A stretch of 64,000 nucleotides of DNA, from contig JACQXM010000014.1 of assembly GCA_016208685.1 (NCBI GenBank), forward strand, positions 1 to 64,000, given 5' to 3'. The notes under the pieces are model-generated. The model searched no databases, had not been told where the DNA came from, and saw nothing but the letters and a program-made list of their open reading frames with translations. This document shows, piece after piece, positions 11,689 to 21,647 of this stretch (position 1 is its first letter; the number at the start of each line of letters is the position of its first letter). The stretch comes from Planctomycetota bacterium. Lineage in GTDB: Bacteria; Planctomycetota; Phycisphaerae; UBA1845. A program made the position numbers and the translations under genes.

Positions 11689-12486
11689 CTACGGACCAAG
11701 CCGCGGAGCCTGGCCGGGCGAATGCTGATACGCGAAGTCTGCGTTGAGGAGTACCTGGTCCAGCGCCCTGGGAATCTGATCGAGCGTGCTGAACACCTCG
11801 GCCGGCAAGGAGAAAATGCCCCCCCGATTCGGGATGGCTCGGACCGAGCGGTCCCGAAAGAGCACGTTGACTTCCCGTCCGGCATGGTTGGTACGCCGCA
11901 GGTTCAACTCCGGCGGGCCGAGACTGTTCATATCCAATGCCAAGGCCTCCACCCGCACGCGGCGACCGCCGACGACATTAACGCCCAGATCCGTGAGCAG
12001 GCCGCGGCGACGGGCCGCGGGCACGAAGTCCACCTGCCGGTACAGATAGGAACCGTAGGCGTCGTGCTCCGTGCCCACGCGCGGCAGCTCTTCCTCGGCG
12101 TCGCTACTGTCGTCCGCCGGACAGTAGAACACTTCCCGGCTTGCCGCGTGTTGTTTCAGCAGGGCTCCTGCGCCGTTGTACTCCAACCGATGAAACGGAT
12201 TCGCGGCGCCGATCCAGAGCTGGTTGGTTGCCAAGTCGGCGCAGGAGAAGTCGAAAGGACCGGCACAGATCGCTCCGCGTGGCACGGCGTCACGATGGTC
12301 ACCGGCGTAAGCAATTACGGCCAGGCCGATCTGCGCGAGGTTGGAGGCGCAAGTGATCGCCTTGGCACGGGTGCGCGCTGCGCCCAGCGCCGGCACCAGC
12401 ATGCCCACCAGCAGGGCGACGATCGCGGCCACGACCAGGAGTTCGACCAGGGTGGAGGCACGGCAACGGTCGGAAGGCGGCGGCAT
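11689..12486 (-). CDS. Type II secretion/type IV prepilin-like protein with N-terminal methylation motif
   Basis: CRASTLVELLVVAAIVALLVGMLVPALGAARTRAKAITCASNLAQIGLAVIAY; start at internal ATG 12486. Confidence 0.8.
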   Translation of the reverse strand: MPPPSDRCRASTLVELLVVAAIVALLVGMLVPALGAARTRAKAITCASNLAQIGLAVIAYAGDHRDAVPRGAICAGPFDFSCADLATNQLWIGAANPFHRLEYNGAGALLKQHAASREVFYCPADDSSDAEEELPRVGTEHDAYGSYLYRQVDFVPAARRRGLLTDLGVNVVGGRRVRVEALALDMNSLGPPELNLRRTNHAGREVNVLFRDRSVRAIPNRGGIFSLPAEVFSTLDQIPRALDQVLLNADFAYQHSPGQAPRLGP

Positions 12487-12759
12487 GAGTCGGCCGCACG
12501 ATCCCGCCCCCCGCGCGCCGCGCACGGTCGTTCGCCGCCGTTCTGAGAGTGAGGGTCGCAAGCCGCCACCCAGGTTAGCGACCCCGCCCATTTAGTTCAA
12601 CATCTTTACCAGTTCGATCGGAGCGTGCGGCATTCGCGAAGCGTATCCGTTAACGTCCGATCCGGCGCGCCTCCCCGTGAGCGCTGCGTGCACGGCCGCT
12701 CCGCAGGTGCCGAAGGGAGCGCTTCCCAGGGAACGTGTTGCGCGCGGATGCCGCGCGGC

Positions 12760-14031
12760 CTACCCCCCGCGGGCGACGGCGCCGGTTGCGGCGACGGTGA
12801 AGCGGTGCAGCGCCTCGTTGACCCGACCCGACTGAAGATCCTCCACGGTCACCTTCAGCACGTGCTCTCCGGCCGCCAGGGTCGCGGGCAGAGTGATCCG
12901 CTGGGCGATGAAGAAGTCCGTGCGCCGACGCCGACAGGTATCGACGATCTCCGGCTCCTCGTGCCTCCAGATAGATTCACCGGCGGCGGTGAGCAGCTCC
13001 AGCCGCGTAGCAAGGCGGGTCCGGTAGTCGCCCTCCGCGGTCCGTTCGGCGCTGAGGTTGCGGATTTCGCAGTACACGATGCTCGGCGTGCTCCGCCCGG
13101 CGACCAGATCGTCGGGCGCCATCTCCTCGAACACCCCGAAGGTGACAACCTTGCGACACAGCGCGACCGCCGCCAGGACGGGGTCGGCGCGCTCGGCAAG
13201 TAACCGGTGCAGCGCCTCCGCCTGCGTCAGCGCGGTCTCCAGGGCCGGCCCCGGCGCTTTGGCGGCGGCGGGCACGGCGGCCACCAGCCCCACCACACCC
13301 GCCATCAGCGAACGTTCCGCCGGCGCCAGCGACGGTCCGACCTCCTCGGCTGCCACCGACGCACCGAACGCCAGTTGCCCCAGCCGCCAGGACCATTCCC
13401 CATCCCACCCCCCACCGGCGCGGGCGCGGGACTCGAGTACCGCCAGCAGCCGGTCCGGCGAAGCGTCGGCCTCTCCGGCGTGGACGTCGAGCGGCTGGTT
13501 GGTGGCATTGGTGCGCGCGGGCTCCACGGCGGTTCCCAGGACCGTGGGCGGCGCGCGAAGGGAAAGCGACTTAACCACGGGCGCCGCCGGGCTCGGCCGG
13601 GCCGCACCGTCGGAGAGCGTCACCTGGGCGTTGGCCACCGCCCGGTCCCGGACCGGAGCCGCAGGCAGCACGGATGCCGGCGCCGATTCGGAGGCGGCGA
13701 GCGCCGCGCCCGGAGCCTCCGCGCGCTCGCCTATGCGGTCCTCGGCGCCCGACGCCGGCTTCGGCACTGAACTCCGCGGCGAAGCCGCGCTCGCGTCGTA
13801 GTCCCTGGTGCGGGCGAGGAAGTCCTCCACCAGCGCCACCGAAGGCGAGTCCTTCTCGGCGGGCGCCGGTGCGGAATCCGCGGTCGCGGAAGAGGGTGCC
13901 GCCGGCGGCGAGCCGGTCTTGCGTTCTGCGGCCCAGCCGGCGCGCCATCCCTGACATCCACACGCCAGCGCCGCCGTCAGCCCCGCGAGTACGATACTAC
14001 GCACAGGTCCCTGCCCTCCCTGGCCGGTCAT
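12760..14031 (-). CDS. Hypothetical lipoprotein
   Basis: MTGQGGQGPVRSIVLAGLTAALACGCQG lipobox; start at ATG 14031. Confidence 0.7.
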   Translation of the reverse strand: MTGQGGQGPVRSIVLAGLTAALACGCQGWRAGWAAERKTGSPPAAPSSATADSAPAPAEKDSPSVALVEDFLARTRDYDASAASPRSSVPKPASGAEDRIGERAEAPGAALAASESAPASVLPAAPVRDRAVANAQVTLSDGAARPSPAAPVVKSLSLRAPPTVLGTAVEPARTNATNQPLDVHAGEADASPDRLLAVLESRARAGGGWDGEWSWRLGQLAFGASVAAEEVGPSLAPAERSLMAGVVGLVAAVPAAAKAPGPALETALTQAEALHRLLAERADPVLAAVALCRKVVTFGVFEEMAPDDLVAGRSTPSIVYCEIRNLSAERTAEGDYRTRLATRLELLTAAGESIWRHEEPEIVDTCRRRRTDFFIAQRITLPATLAAGEHVLKVTVEDLQSGRVNEALHRFTVAATGAVARGG

Positions 14032-14141
14032 GTCGTGACTCCTTCCTCCGTCGTTGATCGTTCCATGCCGCTGGTTGTCGTCACCCGGGCGGCGCTCCAG
14101 GTCGCCGGAGATTGCGGCCTGGGTCGGCCGCCGCATCCCCT

Positions 14142-15119
14142 CTACCGCGCACAATGGGTCACGATGAAGCGCTCGATCACCGATTCCAGTGTTGCCGCGC
14201 CGGTCTTAACCGCCACGTCCGCGTCCAGAAGGTCACGCTGCTGCGTTTCCAACTTCGCGGTGGATACACGCTCCAGACGCCGGCGCAGCACGTCGGGCGA
14301 GGTGAACATCCGTTTCGAAAGGTCGGTCAGGCTGCCGCCCGCCTCCCACTCCCGCCGGGCTTCGAGCAACCGCCGCACACCCCACGCCAGTCCGCCGAGG
14401 GCCCGCCCCGGCGCCGCCCTATCCGTGGCCAGCACCTGTTCCCAGGCACCAAGAGCCGCGGCCACGTTCCCCGCCATGAGGGCATCGGTAACCGCGAACA
14501 CGTTCTCCTCGCGGTGGCAACCGGTGATCGCCTCCACGTCCGCGGCCACGATCTCCGCCCGGTCGCCGGCATAGGTGGCGAGCTTGGCCAGCTCCGCGTC
14601 CAGCACGCCCGGCGAATCGCCCAACTGCTCGCGCAGCAGCTCGGCCGCCGCGGGCCCCATGCGCTTCCCGTGCGTCGAACGGGCACGGGCCGTGATCCAC
14701 GGCACGACCTGCGGTTTCTTCAAGGCCTCAAGCGTCCGCACCTCGCCGCACTCGTTGATGATCTTGTAGAGCCGCGTGGTCCTGGGCATTGACTGGCAAA
14801 CGAGAATGAGTGTGCCGCACTCTGCGGGCCGAGCGCAATAGCGCTCCAGGACGGCCCGGTTGGCGCTGATGAAGTCGTCGGCATCGTGCACGATCACAAC
14901 GCGTCGCGCTCCCAGCAACGACGGCGTTCGCACCTCGTCAAGCACCACCGCCGCTTCCGTGCTGTCGCCGTCGAATCGGGCCGGACCGAGCGCATCCGCC
15001 TGGTCGCCCAGTTCTTCCAGCAAACGCGCCAGGGCATCGAGGCGCAGGAAGCGGTCGGGGCTGACAATGGCGTACAGAGCTTTCGCTTTCGCGGCGCGGG
15101 TGCTCATGGGTGTGTTCAT
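14142..15119 (-). CDS. holA: DNA polymerase III subunit delta
   Basis: YAIVSPDRFLRLDALARLLEEL...LILVCQSMPRTTRLYKIINECGEV...LLREQLGDSPGVLDAELAKLATYAG typical of HolA; ATGA overlap with upstream gene. Confidence 0.88.
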   Translation of the reverse strand: MNTPMSTRAAKAKALYAIVSPDRFLRLDALARLLEELGDQADALGPARFDGDSTEAAVVLDEVRTPSLLGARRVVIVHDADDFISANRAVLERYCARPAECGTLILVCQSMPRTTRLYKIINECGEVRTLEALKKPQVVPWITARARSTHGKRMGPAAAELLREQLGDSPGVLDAELAKLATYAGDRAEIVAADVEAITGCHREENVFAVTDALMAGNVAAALGAWEQVLATDRAAPGRALGGLAWGVRRLLEARREWEAGGSLTDLSKRMFTSPDVLRRRLERVSTAKLETQQRDLLDADVAVKTGAATLESVIERFIVTHCAR

Positions 15120-16354
15120 TTGCCGGCGCGTGAGGCTTCGGCCATCAGGCTCAGTCGCCGCCGCGCCTCCTCCACGACCGGGACGGCCTTCGGGTCGATC
15201 TGCGAGGCGCGAGTGTAGCACTCGCGTGCCAGAAGCTCGTCTCCCTGCTGCACGGCCACATCACCGAGCAGCATCCACATCTCGGCGTCGTTGGGATTGT
15301 ACCGCAAGATCGTGCGCAGGCGCTCGGCCGCGGCGGAAAAGTCGTTTCGGCGGCTGTACACCTTCGCGGCACCTGCCAGCGCCGAGCGGAGGTTCGGTCG
15401 TTGGCCCAGCGCCACGCCGTAGGCGGACAGGGCACGGTCGTAGTCACCCAGCGAGTAGAGCATGCCCCCCATCTCGGTGAAGGCCTCGGTCATGAGCGGG
15501 TCGAGGTGGACCGCCTCGCGCAGTCGCGAGATTCCCTGGCGATAATCTCCCCGGTCCCGGTGGCCCAGCGCCTCGGTGAATAGCCGCGCCGCGCGAGCGC
15601 GGGCCGCCTCGGCCGTGGCTGCCGGCTCGTTGGGGCGGGCGCTCGCCGCGGCGCCTTTTCCCCCCGCCGGTTCCGGGGGCGGGACCGGTGTGATTTCGAT
15701 GGTCTGCTGCTCGCTTTCGGTCCGATTGCCGCCGCGATCACTCGCGGCCAGCCGCACGGCCACGGCGCCGACGAGGTCGTCAGGAACGCGCCAGTCGAAG
15801 CGCCCGGTATTCGCCACGGGTTCGGCCACGATGGGGAACCACGCACCGGCGGGCAGTCGTTGGTATTTGAGCTCAATGGGGCGGGTCGTCAGGTTGGCGT
15901 CCACCGCGGCCCACCGTATCTGAAGTGTGCGCTGCCCGAGGGAGGTCGCCTGGCGCGGCGCGTGGAGCTGCACCACGGGAGGAGTGAAGTCGACGAAGAC
16001 GCGAAGCTGAGGACGCGTGGCGCTGGTCGGCGGTCCGCCTGAGATACCGGCGGCGTTCTTGAGGACGATGACGAAGCCGAAGAGCCCTTCGGCGGGCGCG
16101 TGGAACGCCACCGGGGACTGGCGGTCATCGTCAAATCCATACTGGTGCCACGTAGCCCCGTCGTCGAGCGTGTACCAGAGCTGGACCGACTCCAACGGCT
16201 GGGCGCTTTCGTTGACGGCGTAGTCCAGCTCGAAGACCCGGGCCTGGGTCTGCGTTTCCCCCTCCGCGAGAACGGCAGCAACCGGCGCCAGAGTAAACGT
16301 GGTCAGGAGCCAGAGGCGCGCACAGCGCCATCGCCGCCTGAGGTTCGTGTGCAT
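15116..16354 (-). CDS. TPR-repeat periplasmic/secreted protein
   Basis: Signal peptide-like N-term; C-terminal TPR units (AARLFTEALGHRDRGDYRQGISRLREAVHLDPLMTEAFTEMGGMLYSLGDYDRALSAYGVALGQRPN). Confidence 0.8.
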   Translation of the reverse strand: MHTNLRRRWRCARLWLLTTFTLAPVAAVLAEGETQTQARVFELDYAVNESAQPLESVQLWYTLDDGATWHQYGFDDDRQSPVAFHAPAEGLFGFVIVLKNAAGISGGPPTSATRPQLRVFVDFTPPVVQLHAPRQATSLGQRTLQIRWAAVDANLTTRPIELKYQRLPAGAWFPIVAEPVANTGRFDWRVPDDLVGAVAVRLAASDRGGNRTESEQQTIEITPVPPPEPAGGKGAAASARPNEPAATAEAARARAARLFTEALGHRDRGDYRQGISRLREAVHLDPLMTEAFTEMGGMLYSLGDYDRALSAYGVALGQRPNLRSALAGAAKVYSRRNDFSAAAERLRTILRYNPNDAEMWMLLGDVAVQQGDELLARECYTRASQIDPKAVPVVEEARRRLSLMAEASRAGK

Positions 16355-17121
16355 CCTGCACCTCCAAAACGCTGGTCAGCGCCCGGCCCGCACTCCGCGG
16401 GGGCATCGTCCTCCCCTTGTGGAAGGCAGGGCGAGTATCGGATGGACCCAGGACGCGACTGCACCGAATGCGCCTCGCCAGGCATGTCGTGCGCCCAGGG
16501 TGATCGACGGCGCGACGCACCATCGGGCTCGCACCAGTGCTGCCAACGCACCTGGGAAGCGCCGCAGTACTGTGGATGCACTGTCGGAAGCGCGACAATT
16601 GCCCGGGGGCGAAGTCCTCCCCTCCGCACCGATCGCCGCCGCCGGCCGGTCCCCGCCCATCGCGAGCCCCTCGCTCGCCCGGCCCCCCATGCGCCGTCAA
16701 AGGGTCCGCGGTCGGGGCTCCGTTGGAGCGGGCGTCGCCGGGGCGAACGAGCGCATCACGATGACGGCCTCGTTGCGAACGTGGACCCGACCAGCGTGAC
16801 CAACGGCCGGCTACGACTGGGTCCAGGGATGACCTACGCACCGTGTGGCCGGCGGGCGTTCGGCGGCCGGGAGCCGCCGATCGGCCTTCACGAGGCACGC
16901 CTGCCATCGTCGGTGTTGATCCGCCGCATCCGTCCCGCCTCGCGCTTGGAGCGCTCGGAATTCCAGTAAGGTTTCCCTTGGCCGGAGACATTAAGTCTGG
17001 TAATATGCAGGGTTCGTGCGCGCTTCCCGACGGCTTACGCGCCGAGGGCGATCGTGCGGACCGCCACCCCGGCTTCGTCGGGAGCGGTTAGGGATGGCGA
17101 GTGCTGTGGGAGCAATGAGGA

Positions 17122-19785
17122 ATGCAGAGGATCGGATTCCGGACGGCGGTGGCGTTGACGGTGTGGAGCTCGGTATGCCTGGGCCAGCTTGCCCATGACG
17201 ACAGCCAATGGCAGCAGGATCGGCAGCCGCCTTACCTGGGCCCCGGCTACCGCATGGCGGACGGCGGCGCTCCGCCGCTGAACTTCAGCTCCAACGGCGT
17301 GCAACTGCTCGCCTGGATTCCCCTCAACGAGTTCGGCCCGACGATCGTCGAGGGCAATAGCTGCTTCGGCTTCGTCTCTCCCTCCGGCCGTGAGTACGCC
17401 ATCATCGGAACCTCCGGCGGCACGGGCTTCGTCGAGGTCACTTCACCGACCGACCCCGTGATCGTGGCGCACATGACCGGCCCGGATAGCTCCTGGCGCG
17501 ACATGAAGACCTACCAAGGCAAGGCCTATTCGGTGAGCGAGGCGGGCAGCGGCATTCAGGTCTTCGACCTGAGCGGGATCGATTCCGGCGTGGTGACGCA
17601 GATCAACACGGTGTTGGCCGGCGGAACGCTGTCCACCGCTGCCACGCACACCGTGGCGCTCAATACCGACAGCGGGTACCTGTACCGTTGCGGCGGCGGG
17701 GGCGGGACCATTGGGCTGCGCATCTACAGCCTGGCGGACCCGGCGAATCCCACGTTCGTCGCCGAGTGGCACAACCGTTACGTGCACGAGGCCCAGGTAG
17801 TGACCTACACCTCGGGACCGTACGCCGGCAAGGAGCTTGCCTACTGCTACACCAACAACGTTTCCAACGGCGGCAATGCCAACATCACGGTGCTCGACGT
17901 CACCAACAAGACCGCCATCTCCACGGTCGGCGTGATTCCCTACTCCACGCCGTCGTTTTCGCACCAGGGGTGGCTCTCTCCGGATCGGCAGTACCTCTAC
18001 CACAACGATGAGCTCGACGGATTGCCGCGGACTCGGATCTTCAATGTCAGCGACCCGGCGGCGGCCTTCGAAGTGGGGTTCTTCAACATCGGCTCGACGG
18101 CGATCGACCACAACATCTACACCGTGGGCAACTACATCTTCGAAGCCAACTACCGCAACGGACTGAACGTGTTCGACGCCACCAACCCCACTGCCCCCGT
18201 GCGCATCGGGTACTTCGACACCTACGTCGAGGATGACAGCCCGAACTTCAACGGGCTGTGGAACAACTACCCTTACCTCCCCAGCGGCGTGGTTCTCGGC
18301 AGCGACATCGAGAAAGGGCTGTTCGTTTGGTGGATTGGCAATCCCCTCTTGGCGTTCAGCTATCCGCAGGGCCAGCCGACGCTGGTCGACCCCGCCGGGG
18401 AAACGGTGCAGGTGCAGATCGACGAGGATACCCCCGGCGTTCTGCTCCCGGGCACCACCAAGGTCTATTACGACACGGGAAGCGGTTTCGCGTCCGCCGA
18501 TCTGACGCCCCTGGGCGGCGGGCTCTTCGAGGCAAGCCTGCCCGCGGCGGCATGCGGAACCACGGTCAACTACTATTTCGCGGCCACCTCCAACAACAAC
18601 ATCATCTGGCGTGACCCGGCGATGGCGCCCGCGGAAGTGCACACCGCGGTGGCGGCCGTCGGGCAGACGCTGGCGCAGGAGTTCCTGATGGAGGCGGCCG
18701 ACGGCTGGTCGGCCGGGGCCGCGGGAGACAACGCCACCGCCGGGGTCTGGACGCGCGTCGATCCCGTGGGTACTGGCGCCCAGCCCGAAGACGACCACAC
18801 GCCCAGCGGGACGATGTGCTGGGTGACGGGTCAGGGGTTCGTCGGCGGCAGCGTCGGCGCGGCCGACGTGGACGGCGGAAAGACGACGCTGCTGAGCCCG
18901 ATTCTCGATCTCAGCGCCGTCAGCACGCCGCGCATCTCCTACTGGCGCTGGTACTCCAACAGCGCGGGCAGCGGTCCTCATGAAGATGTGTTCACCGTGG
19001 ACATCTCCAACGACGGCGGAGCCAACTGGGTGAACGTCGAGACCGTGGGACCCGGCGGGCCGGAAACCGACGGAGGCTGGTTCGCGCGTGGCTTTCTGGT
19101 TGCCGATTTCCTGACGCCTACGGCGCAGGTGCGGCTGCGATTCGTTGCTTCGGACGTGGGCAACGGGTCGATCGTCGAGGCCGCGGTTGACGACCTGCAA
19201 GTCAACGGGATGAACTGCGGAGCCTTCGCGGCACCGACGGTTTTGGCCGAGGGCTCGCGAGCCCTCGTGGCCACGCCGCTTCCCGGAGTTGACCCGCTCG
19301 CCCTCCTTCTGAGTTCAGACGATTATCCCTGCCTGACGAAATACGTCGCCGCCGACGGCTCGCTGGGTGATACGCCTACCTTGCAGACGCCCGGCGCGTG
19401 GGGAACGGTCGTCATCCGCGGCAGCGAGGTCGTGCCGGGCACGAACTACAAGCTGCAATCGGAATTCGCGGGCGGGGCACGATCCGTCCCCGCAGACGCT
19501 ACGACCGCCGTCTGGGGTGACGTGGATGGGAATTCGGTGGTCAACTTCACTGACATTCAGCAAATCCTGCTGGTGTTCCTGGGGAACCCGCAGGTCAGTC
19601 TCGCCGCCGCCGACCTGGAACCGTGCGATCCCAACAACGTGGTGAACTTCTCCGACGTGCAGCGCGCGCTCAAGGCATTCCAAGGCGATTCCTACGCCAC
19701 GCTGGGTTGCGCCGGCCCCTGTGCGCAACAAACGCGCACTGACTTCTGGACGCTGCCGCAGGGTCGGCTGGGTCGGACGAAGTAG
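17122..19785 (+). CDS. Choice-of-anchor B (LVIVD-repeat) secreted protein with dockerin-like C-terminus
   Basis: LVIVD-type repeats (SLADPANPTFVAEWHN, VSDPAAAFEVGFFN, ATNPTAPVRIGYF); C-term GDVDGNSVVNFTDIQQILLVF...CDPNNVVNFSDVQRALKAFQG. Confidence 0.85.
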   Translation: MQRIGFRTAVALTVWSSVCLGQLAHDDSQWQQDRQPPYLGPGYRMADGGAPPLNFSSNGVQLLAWIPLNEFGPTIVEGNSCFGFVSPSGREYAIIGTSGGTGFVEVTSPTDPVIVAHMTGPDSSWRDMKTYQGKAYSVSEAGSGIQVFDLSGIDSGVVTQINTVLAGGTLSTAATHTVALNTDSGYLYRCGGGGGTIGLRIYSLADPANPTFVAEWHNRYVHEAQVVTYTSGPYAGKELAYCYTNNVSNGGNANITVLDVTNKTAISTVGVIPYSTPSFSHQGWLSPDRQYLYHNDELDGLPRTRIFNVSDPAAAFEVGFFNIGSTAIDHNIYTVGNYIFEANYRNGLNVFDATNPTAPVRIGYFDTYVEDDSPNFNGLWNNYPYLPSGVVLGSDIEKGLFVWWIGNPLLAFSYPQGQPTLVDPAGETVQVQIDEDTPGVLLPGTTKVYYDTGSGFASADLTPLGGGLFEASLPAAACGTTVNYYFAATSNNNIIWRDPAMAPAEVHTAVAAVGQTLAQEFLMEAADGWSAGAAGDNATAGVWTRVDPVGTGAQPEDDHTPSGTMCWVTGQGFVGGSVGAADVDGGKTTLLSPILDLSAVSTPRISYWRWYSNSAGSGPHEDVFTVDISNDGGANWVNVETVGPGGPETDGGWFARGFLVADFLTPTAQVRLRFVASDVGNGSIVEAAVDDLQVNGMNCGAFAAPTVLAEGSRALVATPLPGVDPLALLLSSDDYPCLTKYVAADGSLGDTPTLQTPGAWGTVVIRGSEVVPGTNYKLQSEFAGGARSVPADATTAVWGDVDGNSVVNFTDIQQILLVFLGNPQVSLAAADLEPCDPNNVVNFSDVQRALKAFQGDSYATLGCAGPCAQQTRTDFWTLPQGRLGRTK

Positions 19786-19991
19786 CGTCCGGGCGCAGAC
19801 TTCGGTCGATCGGCAGGCTCGGCGGCGGGCGAGTTCGCGCCCCCAACGAGGGCCGGGCGCGCCGATCGCGGGGGTTTGAAGTATTCGCGTCCGTGCACTA
19901 TAGTATGGAGCGGCGGAGGCGGTTCAGCCGGCGCCGTTCGGCGCTGCCGCCGCCGCGCGAAGGCCGGGCATGGATTGACGGACGCGCCCCC

Positions 19992-20483
19992 ATGAACTTC
20001 AAGCTGATCATGTTTCGCGAGGACGGGACGCGGCGGGATTTCCCCTTGAAGCCCGGCGTGACCATGATCGGGCGCAAGGACGACTGCGCCATCCGCATCC
20101 CCCTTGCGGACGTATCGCGCCACCACTGCGAGGTTCTCCTGGACGGCGAGACCATGCTGGTGCGCGACTTGGGCGCTGCAAACGGCACCTACCTGAACAA
20201 CCGCCGCATCCAACGGGAAGAGGAGCTGGAGCCGGCGGACCAGATCCGCATCGGCCCGGTGGTGTTCACGGTGCAGATCAACGGGGAACCCAGCGACGCC
20301 GAAATTCTGGCCATCCGCACCAAGCTCCGAGTCCGGGGGAAGACCGCCGGGGCGACCCCGGCCGTCGGCACTTCCAAACACGTGTATGTCTCCGAGGATG
20401 AGGTCGATCCCATCGCGGCCTTGGAAGCGCTCGCTTCCAGCGCCGATCAGACGGCCATCAACCCCGAAGAGGAAGACGAGTAA
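19992..20483 (+). CDS. FHA-domain protein
   Basis: MIGRKDDCAIRIPLADVSRHHCEVLLDGETMLVRDLGAANGTYLNNRRI. Confidence 0.92.
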   Translation: MNFKLIMFREDGTRRDFPLKPGVTMIGRKDDCAIRIPLADVSRHHCEVLLDGETMLVRDLGAANGTYLNNRRIQREEELEPADQIRIGPVVFTVQINGEPSDAEILAIRTKLRVRGKTAGATPAVGTSKHVYVSEDEVDPIAALEALASSADQTAINPEEEDE

Positions 20484-20490
20484 TCCCGCC

Positions 20491-21066
20491 GTGGGCAAGG
20501 CCGTTTCGATTCCCACCGCGCCGACAGCCACGCCGGCGATGCGTGGCGGCGACGACGCCCCCGCGCAGACCGGCACGGTCGCGCCTGGGCCGCCCCCCGC
20601 CTCCCACAAACGCGCCATTGTCCGTCGCTCGGCCGCACTCCTGGCGGCGACGGCGGCGCTCGTGGCGTTCATCCTGCTCCTGGGCGACATGCGGCGGCGG
20701 AACGTGGCGATGGAGCGGGCGCAACGCTTCGCGGAGCAACTGACGGGCCGCGTCGGCCAGGACGGCGTTCTCCCACTTAACCTGGAACCGGCGCCGGCCG
20801 CGGGCCAGCCGGCGGGTGGCTTTCGCTTCACCTGGCTGACGCGCGACGAGGCCCATCGCCTGCGCGGCAGCCACGAACGCATTCTGGCGGCCTACAGCCC
20901 CGGCATCGAATGCAACCTCTCCCCCGACGGGCGCGCCGTGCTGTTCTTCGAGTCCGGGCGCTTCGGCGCCGCATGGGTGTCGGAAAAGGAGTTCACAGCC
21001 CTCAACGCTGCCCAGCAGCGGCTGCTGGAGCCCGACGCGCCCCACGCGCAGACGGGTGCACGATAG
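20491..21066 (+). CDS. Hypothetical single-pass membrane protein
   Basis: GTG start at 20491, 8 nt after FHA stop; TM segment SAALLAATAALVAFILLLG. Confidence 0.6.
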   Translation: MGKAVSIPTAPTATPAMRGGDDAPAQTGTVAPGPPPASHKRAIVRRSAALLAATAALVAFILLLGDMRRRNVAMERAQRFAEQLTGRVGQDGVLPLNLEPAPAAGQPAGGFRFTWLTRDEAHRLRGSHERILAAYSPGIECNLSPDGRAVLFFESGRFGAAWVSEKEFTALNAAQQRLLEPDAPHAQTGAR

Positions 21067-21119
21067 GCTTCCCTTTTTCCTCCCCCTGCCGGTGTGCGCG
21101 GGCGGTTGTCGATGGCCGG

Positions 21120-21647
21120 TCACCCGAGGATGCCGAGATCGGCCTTGGTAAACAGGGCCTCGAACGTCAGCCCGGCCGACTCGATGTTCTCTCTCGCCCC
21201 TTCCTGGCGGTCGATCACCGCGACGATCCGTTCCACGGCGGCGCCGATCTCACGGATCAGCTTCGCCGCCTCCAGCACTTGTCCGCCAGTGGTGGCGATG
21301 TCCTCCACGAGCAGCACGCGGTCGGCGGCCGTCAGTCGCCCCTCGAAGGGTCTGGACGTTCCGTAGTCCTTCTTGGCGTTGCGGATGATGACGAAGGGCT
21401 TGCCGCAAGCCATGGAAGCGGCGGCCGCCAGCGCCACGCCGCCCAGCTCGGCGCCGGCGATCAGCGTCGTGGCGGGCGTGACTCGCGCGCCGAACGCCGC
21501 GCCCAGCTCGCGTAGAATGTCGGGTTGGGTCTCGAAAAGGTACTTGTCGAGATAGTACTTGCTCTTCCGGCCCGAGCGCAGCGTGAAGTCGCCTTCCAGG
21601 TAGGCGGCCTCACGGATGCGGCGTGCCAATTCGGTTCGGTTCATCAC
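21120..21647 (-). CDS. pyrE: Orotate phosphoribosyltransferase
   Basis: FTLRSGRKSKYYLDKYLFETQPDILRELG...GRLTAADRVLLVEDIATTGGQVLEA PRPP-binding motif. Confidence 0.94.
   Translation of the reverse strand: MMNRTELARRIREAAYLEGDFTLRSGRKSKYYLDKYLFETQPDILRELGAAFGARVTPATTLIAGAELGGVALAAAASMACGKPFVIIRNAKKDYGTSRPFEGRLTAADRVLLVEDIATTGGQVLEAAKLIREIGAAVERIVAVIDRQEGARENIESAGLTFEALFTKADLGILG

Noticed and set aside
10539-11747. 402-aa plus-strand ORF in another frame of the coiled-coil gene
   Set aside because: G/R-rich out-of-frame translation of the ATPase coiled-coil coding sequence.
16131-16991. 286-aa minus-strand ORF upstream of the TPR gene
   Set aside because: G/R/S-rich with no domain, and its 3' part overlaps the TPR gene out of frame; the rest looks intergenic.
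17443-19200. 585-aa minus-strand ORF
   Set aside because: Shadow ORF antisense to the choice-of-anchor B gene, composition typical of high-GC antisense frames (R/V/G-rich, no domain).
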